NCBI GenBank assembly: GCA_013339685.2
Contig: CM023482.1
Location: forward strand, 80,808,567-80,872,566
Direction: 5' to 3'
DNA length: 64,000 nucleotides
Source: Hyalomma asiaticum
Taxonomy: Eukaryota; Arthropoda; Arachnida; Ixodida; Ixodidae
Shown here: piece after piece, positions 33,424 through 45,297 of the stretch
Layout: each line of letters starts with the position of its first letter
Position numbering within the stretch: the stretch's first letter is position 1
Position numbers and translations under genes: made by a program
The notes under the pieces: generated by a model
Told to the model about the DNA's origin: nothing
The model's database searches: none
Seen by the model: only the letters and a program-made list of their open reading frames with translations

Positions 33424-33620
33424 GAGAGAGAACAAAGCTTTATTAGAAAATATCGAAAAAAGAAAGCCGTTGCCCGTGAAGGCGGACCATCGTAAATGGT
33501 CGGGGCTCTTATTCCAGGGCTCCGCTGGCCCATGCCATCTTCTCTGCCCTTTGGACCAGCCTAAAGCTGATCCTCAAAGACCGAGCTGGACAGCAGTGCC
33601 TCCCATTGTTCCTCTGCGTT
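33424..33620 (-). pseudogene. LINE ORF2 C-terminal end plus 3' UTR (frameshifted)
   Basis: Minus strand reads EEQWEALLSSSVFEDQL, then after a one-base shift RLVQRAEKMAWASGALE and stop at 33,509-33,511. The 3' untranslated stretch contains AATAAAG (33,437-33,445 region) and ends in a GA-rich tail at 33,420-33,434. The peptide matches the LINE C-terminal pattern seen at 18.06 and 53.7 kb. Sequence to about 33,700 on the coding side may also be LINE, but no motif is clear. Confidence 0.6.
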
Positions 33621-33700
33621 GTTCATGTTGTGGTGTTCTTCATTGTGTAGTGTTACACTCCCACGTAATGTGCACTTTGTGAGCATTCCGCCTTTCTTAT

Positions 33701-34099
33701 TTTCAGGTTTAAAAAGAAACAAACTGTCCATGATGACCGCAAACTGCATACCGGAGAAGCCGGAAAAGTGATCCTTTACGTCGGTGCCAGACAGCCAGCT
33801 TGACACATTACCGGACTCTAAACTCAGCGTTTCACGATCATTACAAAGACGGAGCACCCACAACAAATTACACGTTTCTCGCTTTTGTACGGACAATGCG
33901 CGCACTCCTCGCCGCTCTTGCGCAGATTAAGGCAGCCTGATTAAATAAGCCAACTCGCCCCGCGACAGCCTTGGAATGTCCTTCCAGCAGGCCCGGCCTT
34001 CGCGCCCTTGCCCGGCGTCCGAAATAATTAACGCACTGCGATTTAGTGCCCGCTCAACCTGCCTTTCCTTTTTTTTATATATATATATATACATATATA
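33701..34099. other. No feature recognised; short (TA)n near 34,078
   Basis: Short frames and a small AT-repeat only. Confidence 0.4.
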
Positions 34100-35340
34100 A
34101 AACCAGGTACCGCTCTTCCACCCTCGTCGCCGCCGCGTTACACACGCGCGCGCACACGCACTAACGACGTAGCGAACAGCCAAGCCACCCCCCGGCTGCT
34201 GCACCTCTTATATATCCCCCTTCCGTCGACGCCGCAGTCGTGTCCCAATTCGAAGATACGGCATGCGCGCGCGTGCTGTAGCAGCAGCGGCAGTCCGTAG
34301 TACAAAGGCCACGCAATGTGAGGAAAGGAGCGGTTCTTTCTCCTCCTCCGGCAGAGCGGAGTGCGCGGAGCAAGTCCTCCTCCCCTCTCCCTCTTTCTCT
34401 CCAGAGGGTCTCGCTTATCTCTGGGCGGCGATCTGCATTCCCAACACGTGCAGCTCAGCAGAGAGCCAGGCTCCACACAAGACGCTCCCCACAGGCTTCG
34501 ACGGCGAAGCAAGGGAGCTCAGGCAGGCACGCACTCCCGCTCGAGGCACCGGCAGGCAGCGAGCGACTGTCTACGTTTTCTTCTTTCTTTTCCACTTCCG
34601 CGAACGCGTGCAGCAGAACTCCTTCCTTGGCAAAGCCCTGGCGTGCGCGTGGTGGATGGAGATCGGCGAAGCCCGCTCAAACTTAGGGGGGACTCGGGGC
34701 AGGATTAATAAAAAGAAAAGTGCTGCTGGCGGCGCGGTCTCCATGGCTACGGCTGGGGAGACCCCGAACCAGCGCGTCCTTCCATTACGGTATAAATGTC
34801 TCTTCCCTCCCCGGCTCTCTCGCACGCGGCCCGCGGCTATTAATTTGGCAGTGCGCCGCCCTCGCGCTTTTCGTCCTCCTCTCCCGGGACGGTGGTTTCG
34901 CCCTCCCGCACTCTCGAGCACAAGACGCGAGAGGGGAAGGAGAAAGCGAGGGTCTGACGACGGCGGGTCGATCGCTGCGCTGCTGGCTGTCAAGCCAGGC
35001 TTGGCCGTCCGAGGTCTTTTTTCCCGACCGAGAGACGAGGCGCGTTGAGCTGCCCCGGTCGATTCCGTTTTTCCGCGCGCCTCCATTATGGGCTCGGGTG
35101 CCCGTCAGTCGCGCGTGGGCAACCCCCGTTTGCGAAGAAGAGGGGGGGAGGACGAACAAGAAAGCCCGGCTCTCGCTTCCCTGTCTCTCCGCAGGGACGA
35201 CGACGATTGCGTGCGCAAGATTGCGCTAATGAGCTTTTGAGGGGCCGGAGGAGCCCGGCTCGGCGCCGCATTACATATTGCTCACCCCGGTCTAAGCGCC
35301 CGCGCCGCGCACACAACACGTATGCCGAAGGGTGATCGCG
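34100..35340. promoter_or_regulatory. Long GC/CpG-rich island, candidate host promoter or regulatory region
   Basis: The largest G+C- and CpG-rich block in the window, free of recognised repeats. It contains a TATA-like TATAAATG at 34,791-34,798 following a CCATGGCTACGG context at 34,741, homeodomain-type cores CTATTAATTTGG (about 34,837) and CTAATGAG (about 35,226), and polypyrimidine tracts ending in CAG near 35,195. Open frames occur in several phases on both strands, as expected from high GC, and none resembles a known protein. A 5' exon or promoter of a host gene is possible but unproven. Confidence 0.4.
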
Positions 35341-36383
35341 TTTCTGGAACTGAGTGAGTAGGTGGGATGGGCGGTTGGCTCTGACACCGTCGAAAGGGCG
35401 CTGGTCCTTTTCAAGAGCACCGCGGTGTCGCGTGACATAATAACGCCCTGCAATTTGGCGAATGTCCGCACCCCTTCAAACACGACGCTTCGTCCTTCGA
35501 GAAAGCAGAGCTTGAAGCGTTTCTAGTTTCAGCGCCTTACGTAGATCCCTGCGTACGCCTTTCGGGAACTGTACTTTCGAGCCGCTCGCTTGTTTCATGT
35601 CTTTATTTTCCAGCTTCCTTCTCGTGTTTTTGGCAAGGCCTACAGAAGCGTGGCGCGTTAAAATGGAGTATTTGGCATATATGTCTAGTTGACCTTGGAC
35701 GGAAGAAGCCATAATTCACTTTGAATCCGAAGTTCGAAACATCGTAGTTTACATAGCATTCAGACCTCTTCTCGAACTAGTGCAGTAAGTTGTAGATATG
35801 GATGAGTTCCTGTACTGGGGGTGTAAATCCACAAAGACTGCAAACCGCCTTGTTTATTTATTTGTGTTTTAACTCGGCAGTTGTGCATAAAAAAAAAAAG
35901 GGGGGGGGGGTACTTATGGAATGGCTCATCCTGTTGTACAAAGCAACAATGCACTCTCATTGCACTCACAGCAATGCATTTCTTAGACGTTGCGAGGAGT
36001 CACTTAATATAACAGCTGCGGCAAATGGACATGGTCCAGCGTTGTGCGGCACTGAACGGTTGCGGCGTTCAAGAATAATAAAGCCATGTTATTGTTCTGA
36101 CTACAAAACAGCAATCTCCTATGCAAATCAGACTAACCAAACCACAAAGCCAGCGCTTGGCTTTGCAGTTCATATTGTGCTCGTAAATTTCTGAATTACA
36201 TACAAATCTCATTGAACGAACACGACCATCTTCTCGCAATTGCCGGCAGAAACTTCGTCACATAAAAAACCTCGTTAAACTGAGTGAAGTGGCGACATGT
36301 GTAAAGATAGCTTAAATGTTCTCGCTATATAACATCATATATTGCACCTGTCTTGTCGCTAAGACTTCCTTTCTCCTTCCCAT
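35341..36383. other. No gene recognised
   Basis: AT-rich sequence with an A/G homopolymer junction at 35,889-35,909. Confidence 0.4.
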
Positions 36384-36966
36384 ATGTTCAGCGAGAGTTC
36401 CCAATCTCCCACAAAGTTCGGCTCAACCACAAATTTAGCTGAATGCGTGGTATACCAGAAATACGTGGGCCCAACTGTCCACCAGAGGTCAAGCAGCTTT
36501 CTCATGCTCTTGCTGTACTTTACGCACAACGAGCACTGTCATCTACAATTCTGTATGTATTCCGATGGCCGATGCTTCAACCATGCGAACGAGTCTGCAG
36601 GGTCGGGGGTGTTTCCAGCAAAATGCCACCATTGTGAATATTGCGCTGTCTCACCAGACTGCATCCACTGCTGCGCAACTTGCTACTATACTATTCGCTG
36701 TGCACATCGCGTAATTTCTATGTGAACCGCCCAAAAGATGGGGTGAGTTCAGTAGCGGCAAGACTTCTCTTCATTGTTTGTTTTCTGCCTTACGCCGCGG
36801 ACCCCACGAGAAACTAAAGGTTCTCGAAATCGGACTGCTGCTTCACCACCTTGTCGAGCAGGGAAGGACACCACGTTTCAGTGCATTCCGAGCCGGTGGC
36901 ATGACGGACAACGAACGTGCCGATGCATCTGCTCGGTCTGCACATGAGGAACGCTGGCAAGATATG
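36384..36966 (+). pseudogene. LINE RNase H domain remnant (frameshifted)
   Basis: Pieces in three frames keep the order of a LINE-encoded RNase H. GIPEIRGPNCPPEVKQLSHA (frame of 36,443) resembles the linker before RNase H. MYSDGRC (frame of 36,384) stands for the YTDGS first catalytic Asp. MTDNERADASARSAHEE (frame of 36,778, at about 36,901-36,950) is the final NERADAxAR motif. At least two frameshifts and a damaged middle make it a pseudogene. An RNase H downstream of RT is characteristic of the I/R1/Loa groups. Confidence 0.6.
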
Positions 36967-38177
36967 TGAAAAATATAGATGCAGCAATGAGAGTTCGCGC
37001 GCTTTCAAATGATGGCGGAATATATCTTCATGGAACACGGCGAGCTTGAAGCACACGCCCTCCACATCGACAAGACCTGTCCCTTCGACGTCCACAGCCA
37101 TTGTCTACACGAGGCATTTAACAATACTTTATTCGTCTACAGCGGCAATTTCACGCGATCGCAGCGCTATATAAAATTTCAGTCACATGTGGCAGCGAAA
37201 TACTTTCCCCATGGCGCTGTTCTCGCTACAGCGCCGCACATGCATGCTCTCCCATATACAGCGGCCATGGATGTGTTCCAGTGCTCACGGTTGACGGCTA
37301 AATAGACAGCTACGTGTGCAGAGGCCATTATAAGTCCGATTCCATTTTTCAAGTAGACGGCAAAATGGACAGACCGCATCCAAAGACGAAAACGATGCAG
37401 GTCACTTTGCTGTCCAAACGAGATGACGGCTGAACGGATTGCTTGGACAGACATGGAGCTCGTCGGAATTCGTCTGCCTGTCAAGTATAGGCACTTTCTT
37501 ACGCGCTTAATGCGAGCTACATAAAGTCTGTTGTAGAATGTAACACGAAATAAGCAAAATGAACCGACAATCGTGAGCGTTTTCTTCAGCTTTCTTTCGA
37601 CGACGCGAGGTGGCGTCTCATCACCCAAACGTCATCCGGATGCGTTCCAACACTCGGATACTCGGAGGACAAGGGCGCGAAGCTGTCTTCGAAGCTGTCC
37701 GCGTAGACTGTCTACGATGCTGTCCAAAATTGAAACACAGTCTATGTTGGCCCATTTTGAAGACAAGGCGCTTTCAGAACAGAACAATCTTGGAATGGCG
37801 AAGAACAACCTTAGAATGGCGTCTTTTCTTATATCGCCCTTTATTATCCGAGATCATCTCTGAGTTTTAACAGCGAAGCTCTTTAGGACGACGGTCATAC
37901 GTCCTTGGTCACCAGGAAACTATCATCATCATTAGTTCATGGTCCCCAATAGTCGTGTGCACTTCTTCAATGCAATGCCCAATATGCAGCGTACGCACGC
38001 ACGCCTCCATGGTTCTCCTGCGCACATGCCTTCAGCCCACTGATACACTGGCAAAACTGCGGCTGGTGGGCACACGTGTTATAGCATAAGAAGACAGACA
38101 GCCTGTGCGTCGATTTGTCCGGTGCACAGCGCCTCGAAATGCTGTGCGTTTGTGCATGGTTCGCGCCACAAAAGCGT
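36967..38177. other. No feature recognised
   Basis: Frames at 37,009-37,305 and 37,573-37,870 carry no recognised motif. AGCGAAGCTCTTTAGG near 37,873 belongs to the dispersed family also seen at 28.26 kb. Confidence 0.35.
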
Positions 38178-38189
38178 GCATCCTCTCGT

Positions 38190-38428
38190 GGTTTTGATTG
38201 ATTTGTGGGGTTTTACTTCCCAAAACCAGCTGTGATTATGAGAGACGCCGTAGTGGAGATCTCCGGAAATTTCGACCACCTGGGGTTCTTTAACGTGCAC
38301 TGACATCCCACAGAACACGGGCTTCAACATTTCGCCTCCATCGAAATGCAGCCGCCGCGGCCGGGATTCGATCCCGCGACCTTCGGATCAGCAGCCGAGT
38401 GCGATAGCCACAAGGCCACCGTGGCGGG
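38190..38428 (-). mobile_element. Ruka-like SINE, type A, full length with 12-bp target duplication
   Basis: Flanked by identical GCATCCTCTCGT at 38,178-38,189 and 38,429-38,440. It is complete from the CCGCCACGGTGGCCTTGTGG head (minus strand) through the body to the ATCAATC-type tail, and near consensus throughout. It is the best-bounded SINE here and can serve as the local reference copy. Confidence 0.97.
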
Positions 38429-38440
38429 GCATCCTCTCGT

Positions 38441-39633
38441 AGCTTCCGAGTGGCTCGAAGAATAGCTATAGCATTAGCATGCATACTGTATAGCGTGGGA
38501 CGGGGTGAAGCCGAGGCCAAGCGTGCCCATGGCATGCATCTGCCACCGTCTCTGGTTCGACGCGAATGCCTTTACGCTGAGCTCGGGGCGGAAGTTCGAG
38601 AAGTGTTCGCTGGGCCTCGGAATGCTTCGCGAGGTATTTCCCGAAGTCTCGGACCACAACGATATGCGGGTGTGCCGGAGACGAACCCGGACCAGTTAAG
38701 TGCCCATCAGCTTCACAGCTTCGCTATACCTTTGCGCTACATATAGTGCGAGCTTCGCTCATTCTTTTTTTCTTTCGCTTTTCCCTTTGCAGTTTACCAA
38801 GCGCGAAGTTTTAATTCTGGCTAACCTCTTTGCCTTTCTTTCACTTCTCCCTCTCTAACGCTGTCGCTGGTGACGGCAACTTCTAACGTTAGCCAACACG
38901 TTCTTGCCGGAGAGAGCGCGTGCGCAGGAACCCGCGCGGTAACATGCGATGCAGCGCGGGCATGCAATGCGTTTGCGTTGCACTGTATATAACCATTCTT
39001 CCCGCAGGTTCCTCCCCGCTGGTTAGTTTACGGTCCTGTCTCATCCTCGATGATTGACAGTTCCTTCATTGTTAGTTCGCGTTTTGTTTGTTTCTTTGCT
39101 TCTGTGTTGTTTTCTTTTTGTTGTTTGTTTTGTTGTTGTTGTTAACCACATGCGTGCCCCGTGCATGTGCTCTCTGTGTATGTATACCCTGTATACACTC
39201 TTGCGAAATCCTTCGCTTCGTCCTGTTTGTATGACCTCCGAGCCTTCCTTACAACAAAGGAAAACGACAACACAGGAACAATGGATCTTATCATAGGTGA
39301 AGCGCTGCGATACTTGCTCGAGGGGTGTGGGAGATAAGTTGTGTGCCTGAGATATGAGTGCGAGCCTCGCCCGGCGCATGCCCACTTCCCGTCTATTCGC
39401 GACAGCCGATACGATTTTAACTTTTTAATTTTAATCGCCCATGGACGTACTAAGACCTGGTTTATTATAAGAGAATGGCTTCTCTGTAGAGGCAAGGGCA
39501 AGCTATGTCCTCCCTTACTGTTTCTATTGAATTTGTTTATGTCCTCGACTGCCAGTCTCTTGTAGATACCCTTGATACACATAAGCGAAGCGCAGCAAGT
39601 GGAGTGGCACTTTCTTTCTTTCTTTTAGCGATT
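38441..39633. other. No gene recognised
   Basis: T/G-rich (TTGTTTGTTT) sequence at 39,080-39,145 and short frames only. Confidence 0.4.
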
Positions 39634-40322
39634 TCCACTGGCGGATCTGGAGCGGTGTGCCGAATATCCGCGACGGAGCAACAAAATCTGTCGCGGAGCG
39701 ATCCGATCCCCATAGGCCAGCAAAAAATAAACTCGCTCCGGCATGAATTACAGCGGCAGTTGTCGCACGCATCCGGTTGCCCTCGTTGCCAGCGTTGCGT
39801 AGGACTACGTTAGACCTCGCACAAAAGTATGCATACCTCTTCCTCCGAGTACGAATTTACTATTATTTCGACGTAGCCGAGCATATTGGGCCTTTGCACG
39901 GGGACTCTGGAAACAGCTCCTTAAATAACGTTTCGTACAGCACGTGCGACTCTTCTTCGCTGCTGCTGCTGCTTCTACTTTCCGACGTAACTCTTGCTGT
40001 TGCCCAGAGCAAGGAGCAGTCCCTTGTATAGGGTCGAACAACGCCATTCCAAAATATGTAAACAAACGCCCATGGTTGTCAGACAGCGCCTCAAAAAAAT
40101 AATAATAAAACGTGCTGAAAAAGAAAGGCCGTGCTCGGCTTATCCGGAAATGACGACCGTTTAGTTGGAGTTGCGGCAGAATCCGGCTCTACAAGACGGA
40201 TCAACGCGGAGCAAGTTGCTCGAAATCGCCCAGTGGAACATGCGAACTTGCTCGGGATCTGCCAGTGGAATTCAAATTCTCTGCCGCGGAGCAAAAAAAC
40301 TTGTTCCAGATCCGCCAGTGGA
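39634..40322. mobile_element. Non-autonomous DNA transposon with 20-bp TIRs and sub-terminal repeats
   Basis: TCCACTGGCGGATCTGGAGC at 39,634-39,653 is matched by the reverse complement of 40,303-40,322 with one difference. At the right end the motif recurs as sub-terminal copies near 40,257-40,271 and 40,225-40,238, each beside a CTTGCTCG or GAGCAAGTT word. The interior is non-coding. No target duplication was identified and the superfamily is unknown. Confidence 0.6.
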
Positions 40323-40867
40323 GTTTACTATTTTTTTATTTCTTTCTATAATGTGCGGACATCAACGCGACGACCGCAGCTGCAGGGTGCCAAAAGGTAA
40401 ACGAGCAATGGCTTTTTATAAAGAAGTTTTCTGACACTTCCGCACAGCAGTTGACATGGTACACCTTCACTGCATAGCAATAGCACAAATTCGGCGGCAA
40501 CAGGAGGCGTGTATAAGTATGCAAATTAGATACGACAACAGGCCTATATCTTTTTTTCTTGTACAGTATACAGGTGAGCGCCGGGGACAACGAGGCGGCC
40601 CTTTCATGGAGCATAATTAAAAGCGAGAGCTTTAATCCTTAATTTCGACAGGAATCAACGCCCACGATATCACGCAGCGCTGGCTGCAGTGACTCAGAAA
40701 AGCGCTGTGCGCCATGTGGACCGACTGTCACGTTTAATTTGCTCAAAAAACATGCAGGCGTGCATAGTATGTATATGTATATCTACAGTATACTTCTTAC
40801 GCCTTGTGATGCGCCATCTGCGCTGCTGTTGAACATAAACTAAATTGCCCAGTTTTATACCTTCTTT

Positions 40868-41120
40868 GCCCCGTCATGATGGTCTAGTGGCTATGGTACT
40901 CGGCTGCTGATCCGAGGGTCGCGGAATCGAATCCCGGCTGTGGCGGCTGCATTTCGATGGAGGCGAAATGTTGAGGCCTGTGTACTGTGCGATGCCAGTG
41001 TGCTTAACGCGCACTGACATCGAACCCCGGGTGCTCGAAAATTCCGGAGCCCTCCGCTACGGCGTCTCGCATAATCAGATCGTGGTTTTCGGGCGTAAAA
41101 ACCCAGAAATAAATCAATTT
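40868..41120 (+). mobile_element. Ruka-like SINE, type A
   Basis: GCCCCGTCATGATGGTCTAG head, CTCGGCTGCTGATCCGAGGG, GGAATCGAATCCCGG (B box), TTTCGATGGAGGCGAAATG, TGCTACGGCG-like body and a CCCAGAAATAAATCAATT end. A partial internal duplication adds GCGCACTGACATCGAACCCC before the GGTGCTCGAAA segment. No clear target duplication. Confidence 0.92.
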
Positions 41121-43240
41121 GAGACTTTGCTTACATGCGTGTCTAAACGTTGTTGTTTTACTTGCTGTGTTGTGCGCCAAGAATCCAAAGTTATAATCAA
41201 ACCATTCAGTGCATACATACATCACAGTTATCGCAATACTATCGTAATGTTATCCTCGTTACCACATTACCAAATTATTAAAATAAGCACATTTATACAC
41301 CTAACTGTGTCAACTATATAACTGTGGCATGCTATACTGCTTCATTGGCCGTTCGTACTCACATATAATCGAATACGCCTCTTCAATTTCTTACACCCAA
41401 GCTGTCTTGGCCGTCCCTGTGCCGGCGTTGTGCGTTCTACTTGGCGTCACGCTGGTCAAGCATTCCGGTCCCGAAGGCATCGCGAAACCTTGTGAGGTGT
41501 AGAAAACTTCAGGCCCTATATGACGATTGTGCGTGCGTGCGTGTGTGTGTGTTTTGTTCAAGGTTTCGGGCTCGATTCCTACAGGCGCGGCTACATTTGC
41601 ATAGCGCGGGAAATAAATAAATAAATAAATTACACGTGTTCACATTGAGATGCACGTTAATAAACCAAACCTCAACATTAATCTGAAGTGCTCCGTTAGC
41701 GTGGTATAGTGCAGGCACGCTAAGACAGCGAATGGAAGGAAGAAAGAACGGACGGCCTGCCTGGGATGAGCTTGTCGGATGTATAACTAACACAGCTGCC
41801 CTATAACTTCCCTTTTCCACCACCTTCATGGAGTGGAATGGGTGGTGCTTTTTGTTTGTTTGTTTGTTTGTTTGTTGTTTGTTTGTTTTGTTTTGTCTTC
41901 GCTTTCAATCCTCCGAGACTGGCAGTTTGTTCCGTTATGTATGGGTGAATATGCATGAACGATGGTAGTTCAAAAAGTATGTCGTTTGCTCGCAAAGAGT
42001 ATTTTTAATCGTAAATGTTTTTCGTAGCAGATTTAGTTTCGCACAGGCCTTCTTCACTACCCTGCGGAATTGCACTAACATCCGAGCAACCGTCACAAAC
42101 GCAGCTTCTTTGATTCATCTGCATAGAAGATCGATCGCCGCCTGCGAATCGCCAGTTCTGAACAGTGCCAATTCACAGCGACGATCAGTGATTTGGGGAG
42201 GCTTCGTGGTCCAAAGGAAGGATGTCGAAGCATTAGTTGATGTTTTGTTTGTTTTCTTTCTTCCTTATCTAGGATGTCCGTGTCTTGAGTCTTGACGCCC
42301 GTTATATAAAGCAATTCATGTCAGTTTTGTCGATAGTGGTCAGAAAGCACTCGTTCACTTGACATTCTTCTTTGTATACTGGCCGACGAGAATTTTCGTC
42401 ATCCACTTCCTCACAATTAGTGATAACATAACCTTTCCTTTAACATGGTGCAAGTGCGGAACAGTTGAAAAAGGAGTAAGTTGGTCCATCAGACCATTAA
42501 TCTCCGATCGTTGATGAACTCACCGTTCTTGGTCTTCATCGGTCTGAACAAAGGTCTATGCGCCCCGCCGTTCATCCGGTGCATTTTAGCCGCATATCTT
42601 AAGTTCACGTCGTTCTCTGGTCTCTACATTTAACAATGCTTCGAGGCCATAAGGTATGCACACTGCCCGCGAATCGCGGCATCTGATGATCTTTGGGCAC
42701 ACAAATATCGAATCCCGACATCTGCCGGCACGTGCTGCTTCGGGAGTGTCTATATAGATTATAGATGTAGTGACGATTTTCGCGGACACTGCTGTCAGCG
42801 TTTTCCCTCAAGCGAACAATTACACTATCCAAACGACAACTTCAGACAACACGCCTTCTTCCCTATAGAAGGAACAAAAAAAAAAATTTGTACGATATAC
42901 CGTGCATGGATCAGTCATTGATGATATATAATCTACACAGCTGCCCATATACAAATTGGTGCGCTAGCGACGGAGCGATATTTTGGGCATATATGAAAGG
43001 CGATCGATGGCACCCTTGGTTGTTCCGTTACAACACTCATTCTTAAACGCATTGGTGTACATGCTCTGAAACACATGTGCACACAAACCACAAACACACA
43101 TACAGTCGCATACTCACGCTGTGTTGTTTTTACGAAGAAGCTTGACCTGAGCCAGCTGTTCTATTCCGGCTGCGTACAAATTTTACCTTCTTTTAAATAC
43201 GCCACAACCTGATGTCTCCAAGATGCCGGGGGAATCGGTA
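41121..43240. other. No gene recognised
   Basis: Short (GT)n near 41,536, (AAAT)n near 41,612, (TTTG)n near 41,852-41,890, and otherwise unassigned sequence. The last part may hold decayed upstream LINE sequence. Confidence 0.4.
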
Positions 43241-43269
43241 AGGTTCGTTGCTTATCGGAGGACAGCGGG

Positions 43270-44740
43270 GGCCGTCTTTTCCTGCCACTCCAGAAAGCTA
43301 AGATGCTGCAGCCGACAACAGGAACCACTCGGAGACGTCAGCAGTCGGCATAGCACCTGATCAGACGCATCTGAACGTCGACAACACATCGGCTTCCCCG
43401 TGGGCAAGCGCCGACAAATAGAAGTGTCCGACGATGAGTCGACCGTCATCGGAGACGATAACGTGGCTGATAAGGAAGATATGGATGAAGACTGAAGGTT
43501 GCGCGTCATCGCAAAGATCGCACAGTGGGAATTCCTGTTCTGATTAGAGCAACTGAAAAGGTTTGAGACCTCAGGCAAATGAATCCATTCACATTGTATA
43601 CTCAGACATTGAAAGACGCGGCCCCAATCAGGAGGCGCTCTTTCCGTGCAGGGGCATTAATTCGCGATGTAAGAACGAAAAAGCGGGCCATTGCATGTCT
43701 TCGTTGCAAGACTATTGAGACTTGAAACTGGAAACCGTTTTTATTTTCCAACGAAATTGTTGGGGGTCCTTCAGGCGAAAAGCTGCACTATATATACACA
43801 TCTTGAATGGGCCTGAAGACCTTCACACGCAGCGGTCATATTAAATACAGCATACATATACACTTGCAATATATGTAAAAATATAATACAGTTTACAGTA
43901 ATACAGTAATACACTTGCAATATATGTAGAAATATAATACAGTAATACAGTATGAAGAAAGCACTGATATAAAGATGGCTATGATGCATAATGTGATGAT
44001 ACAGAGAAACGTTGAGCAAAACAATGCAGAAATGTAAGAGCTCATTAGTTCATGTCGTCATTCAAATTTACAAAAGTACTCTCTAATTTGTTTGCCAGTC
44101 AAAGCACTTGGAATAAATCTTTCCCTTTTTAATTTGTATAACAACGAAGGTAGGCTCTGTGTGTCTCAGTGATTGCGTGACATAATTTGCCAACGTAGCC
44201 GTCAATGCTCGCGTTCCCAATGCCTATAGAAAAAAAAAAAAAATACGTGCATAATTAGAGGAGTCCCGGAACGGTACTCGAACGAAGAGCTTATGACGTT
44301 CTAAGACCACGGCGTGTTTGCACTCCAGGGAGGATGATTCGCCGAATAGAGACGAACTCTGCGTGGGAAACGAGACGGGGGACACTGTGGCTCTGACTTT
44401 CACTCCGAACACCGAGCGTCCTGCAGAAATTAACCTCGGATGCACATCACACAAGGTCATCGTCCACGTGGAGGCGCCGCCAAGGGGCTGTCAGCATTTT
44501 GGACAGCAGTGCACCGGAGAGCAACGATGCAAGCGCTGTGGAGGGTTGCACAATTTCAAGACTTGTGACCGCACGGAGGGCTTTGTGTGACTGAACTATA
44601 GCCTACGGTGGAAACCATCCGGCAAGTTATAGTAGATGTCCCTCCATCATATCTGCAGCTCTGAAGGGATTCATTGCAGGGACAAGATGCAGCGAAACTT
44701 CGAGAAGGCAGCTGTGCATTCGTCAATATAGAAGAGGGTT
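43270..44740 (+). pseudogene. LINE ORF1 (gag-like, CCHC) remnant, interrupted
   Basis: Recognisable blocks in order: GIPVLIRATEKV and LRQMNPFTLYTQTLKDAAPI (43,528-43,725, one internal stop); then, after a foreign insert, IIRGVPERYSNEELMTF (about 44,250-44,300); DTVALTFTPNTERPAEINLG and SHKVIVHVEAPP with QRCKRCGGLHNFKTC (44,378-44,572), the latter a C-X2-C-X3-H-X4-C knuckle; then in another frame YGGNHPASYSRCPS (about 44,599-44,640). Such proteins bind LINE RNA. Several stops and frameshifts make it inactive. No matching RT follows in the window. Confidence 0.65.
43735..44235 (-). mobile_element. LINE 3'-end fragment inserted in the ORF1 remnant
   Basis: The minus-strand 3' end AATAAAAACGGTTTCC (from 43,735) is preceded by CCAACAATTTCGTTGG and CAGCTTTTCGCCTGAAGG. 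The insert reaches a poly-A/T run at 44,229-44,243 and separates two colinear ORF1 blocks. Inside, about 50 bp with ACACTTGCAATATATGTA are tandemly duplicated at 43,861-43,950. Confidence 0.5.
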
Positions 44741-45297
44741 CTCACTTTGACGATACACAAAGGACTTCCCTCGCCTAAAATCGCCTGACCATACTTGAAA
44801 CATTTCTGCCAAGAGAATCGAAAGTCTGTCGGCACTATATAGGATCCAGAAAGCGATCCCTGAAAGCAACTCTCAGAAAACTCTTGAAAATATCCATTTT
44901 GTAGAAACGCCCATGGAACACCGCCTGACGAAGCCACGTCTGAAAGTGTGCCGCCAAGGTCATGTGACCGACAACAGTGTTGCACACGTACCTACAAAAT
45001 AGGAGCGAAAGCTCGTTCTTCGTTCCTTCCCAATTTTTTTGTCGAGTTCCTGTCACAGGTTCCTTTATTGAAAAACGAACGCGTTCCAGTTGAACTTCGA
45101 AAATTGGAACATACTTGGCGTCATTGCATTGCCATTACACTTGATTTTGAAAATTGCGGGTACTGTTGGATAATCCCGAGGCAAAATTAAGTGAAGTCTG
45201 TCATATTCACATGGAACGTACATTGTGCGAAATTCAACGTCACCGGTAGCAGATCATATGAATATAAAGAATGTTCAAGAAACTGCTCTTAGACGTA

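Noticed and set aside
34263..35229. Frames of 115-261 codons in the GC-rich island
   Set aside because: Open frames occur in many phases on both strands because GC-rich DNA has few stops. No domain, consistent start or splice structure supports any of them.
44671..44985. 104-codon minus-strand frame
   Set aside because: It lies antisense to the LINE ORF1 remnant and runs into the hAT-like terminus, with no recognisable motif.
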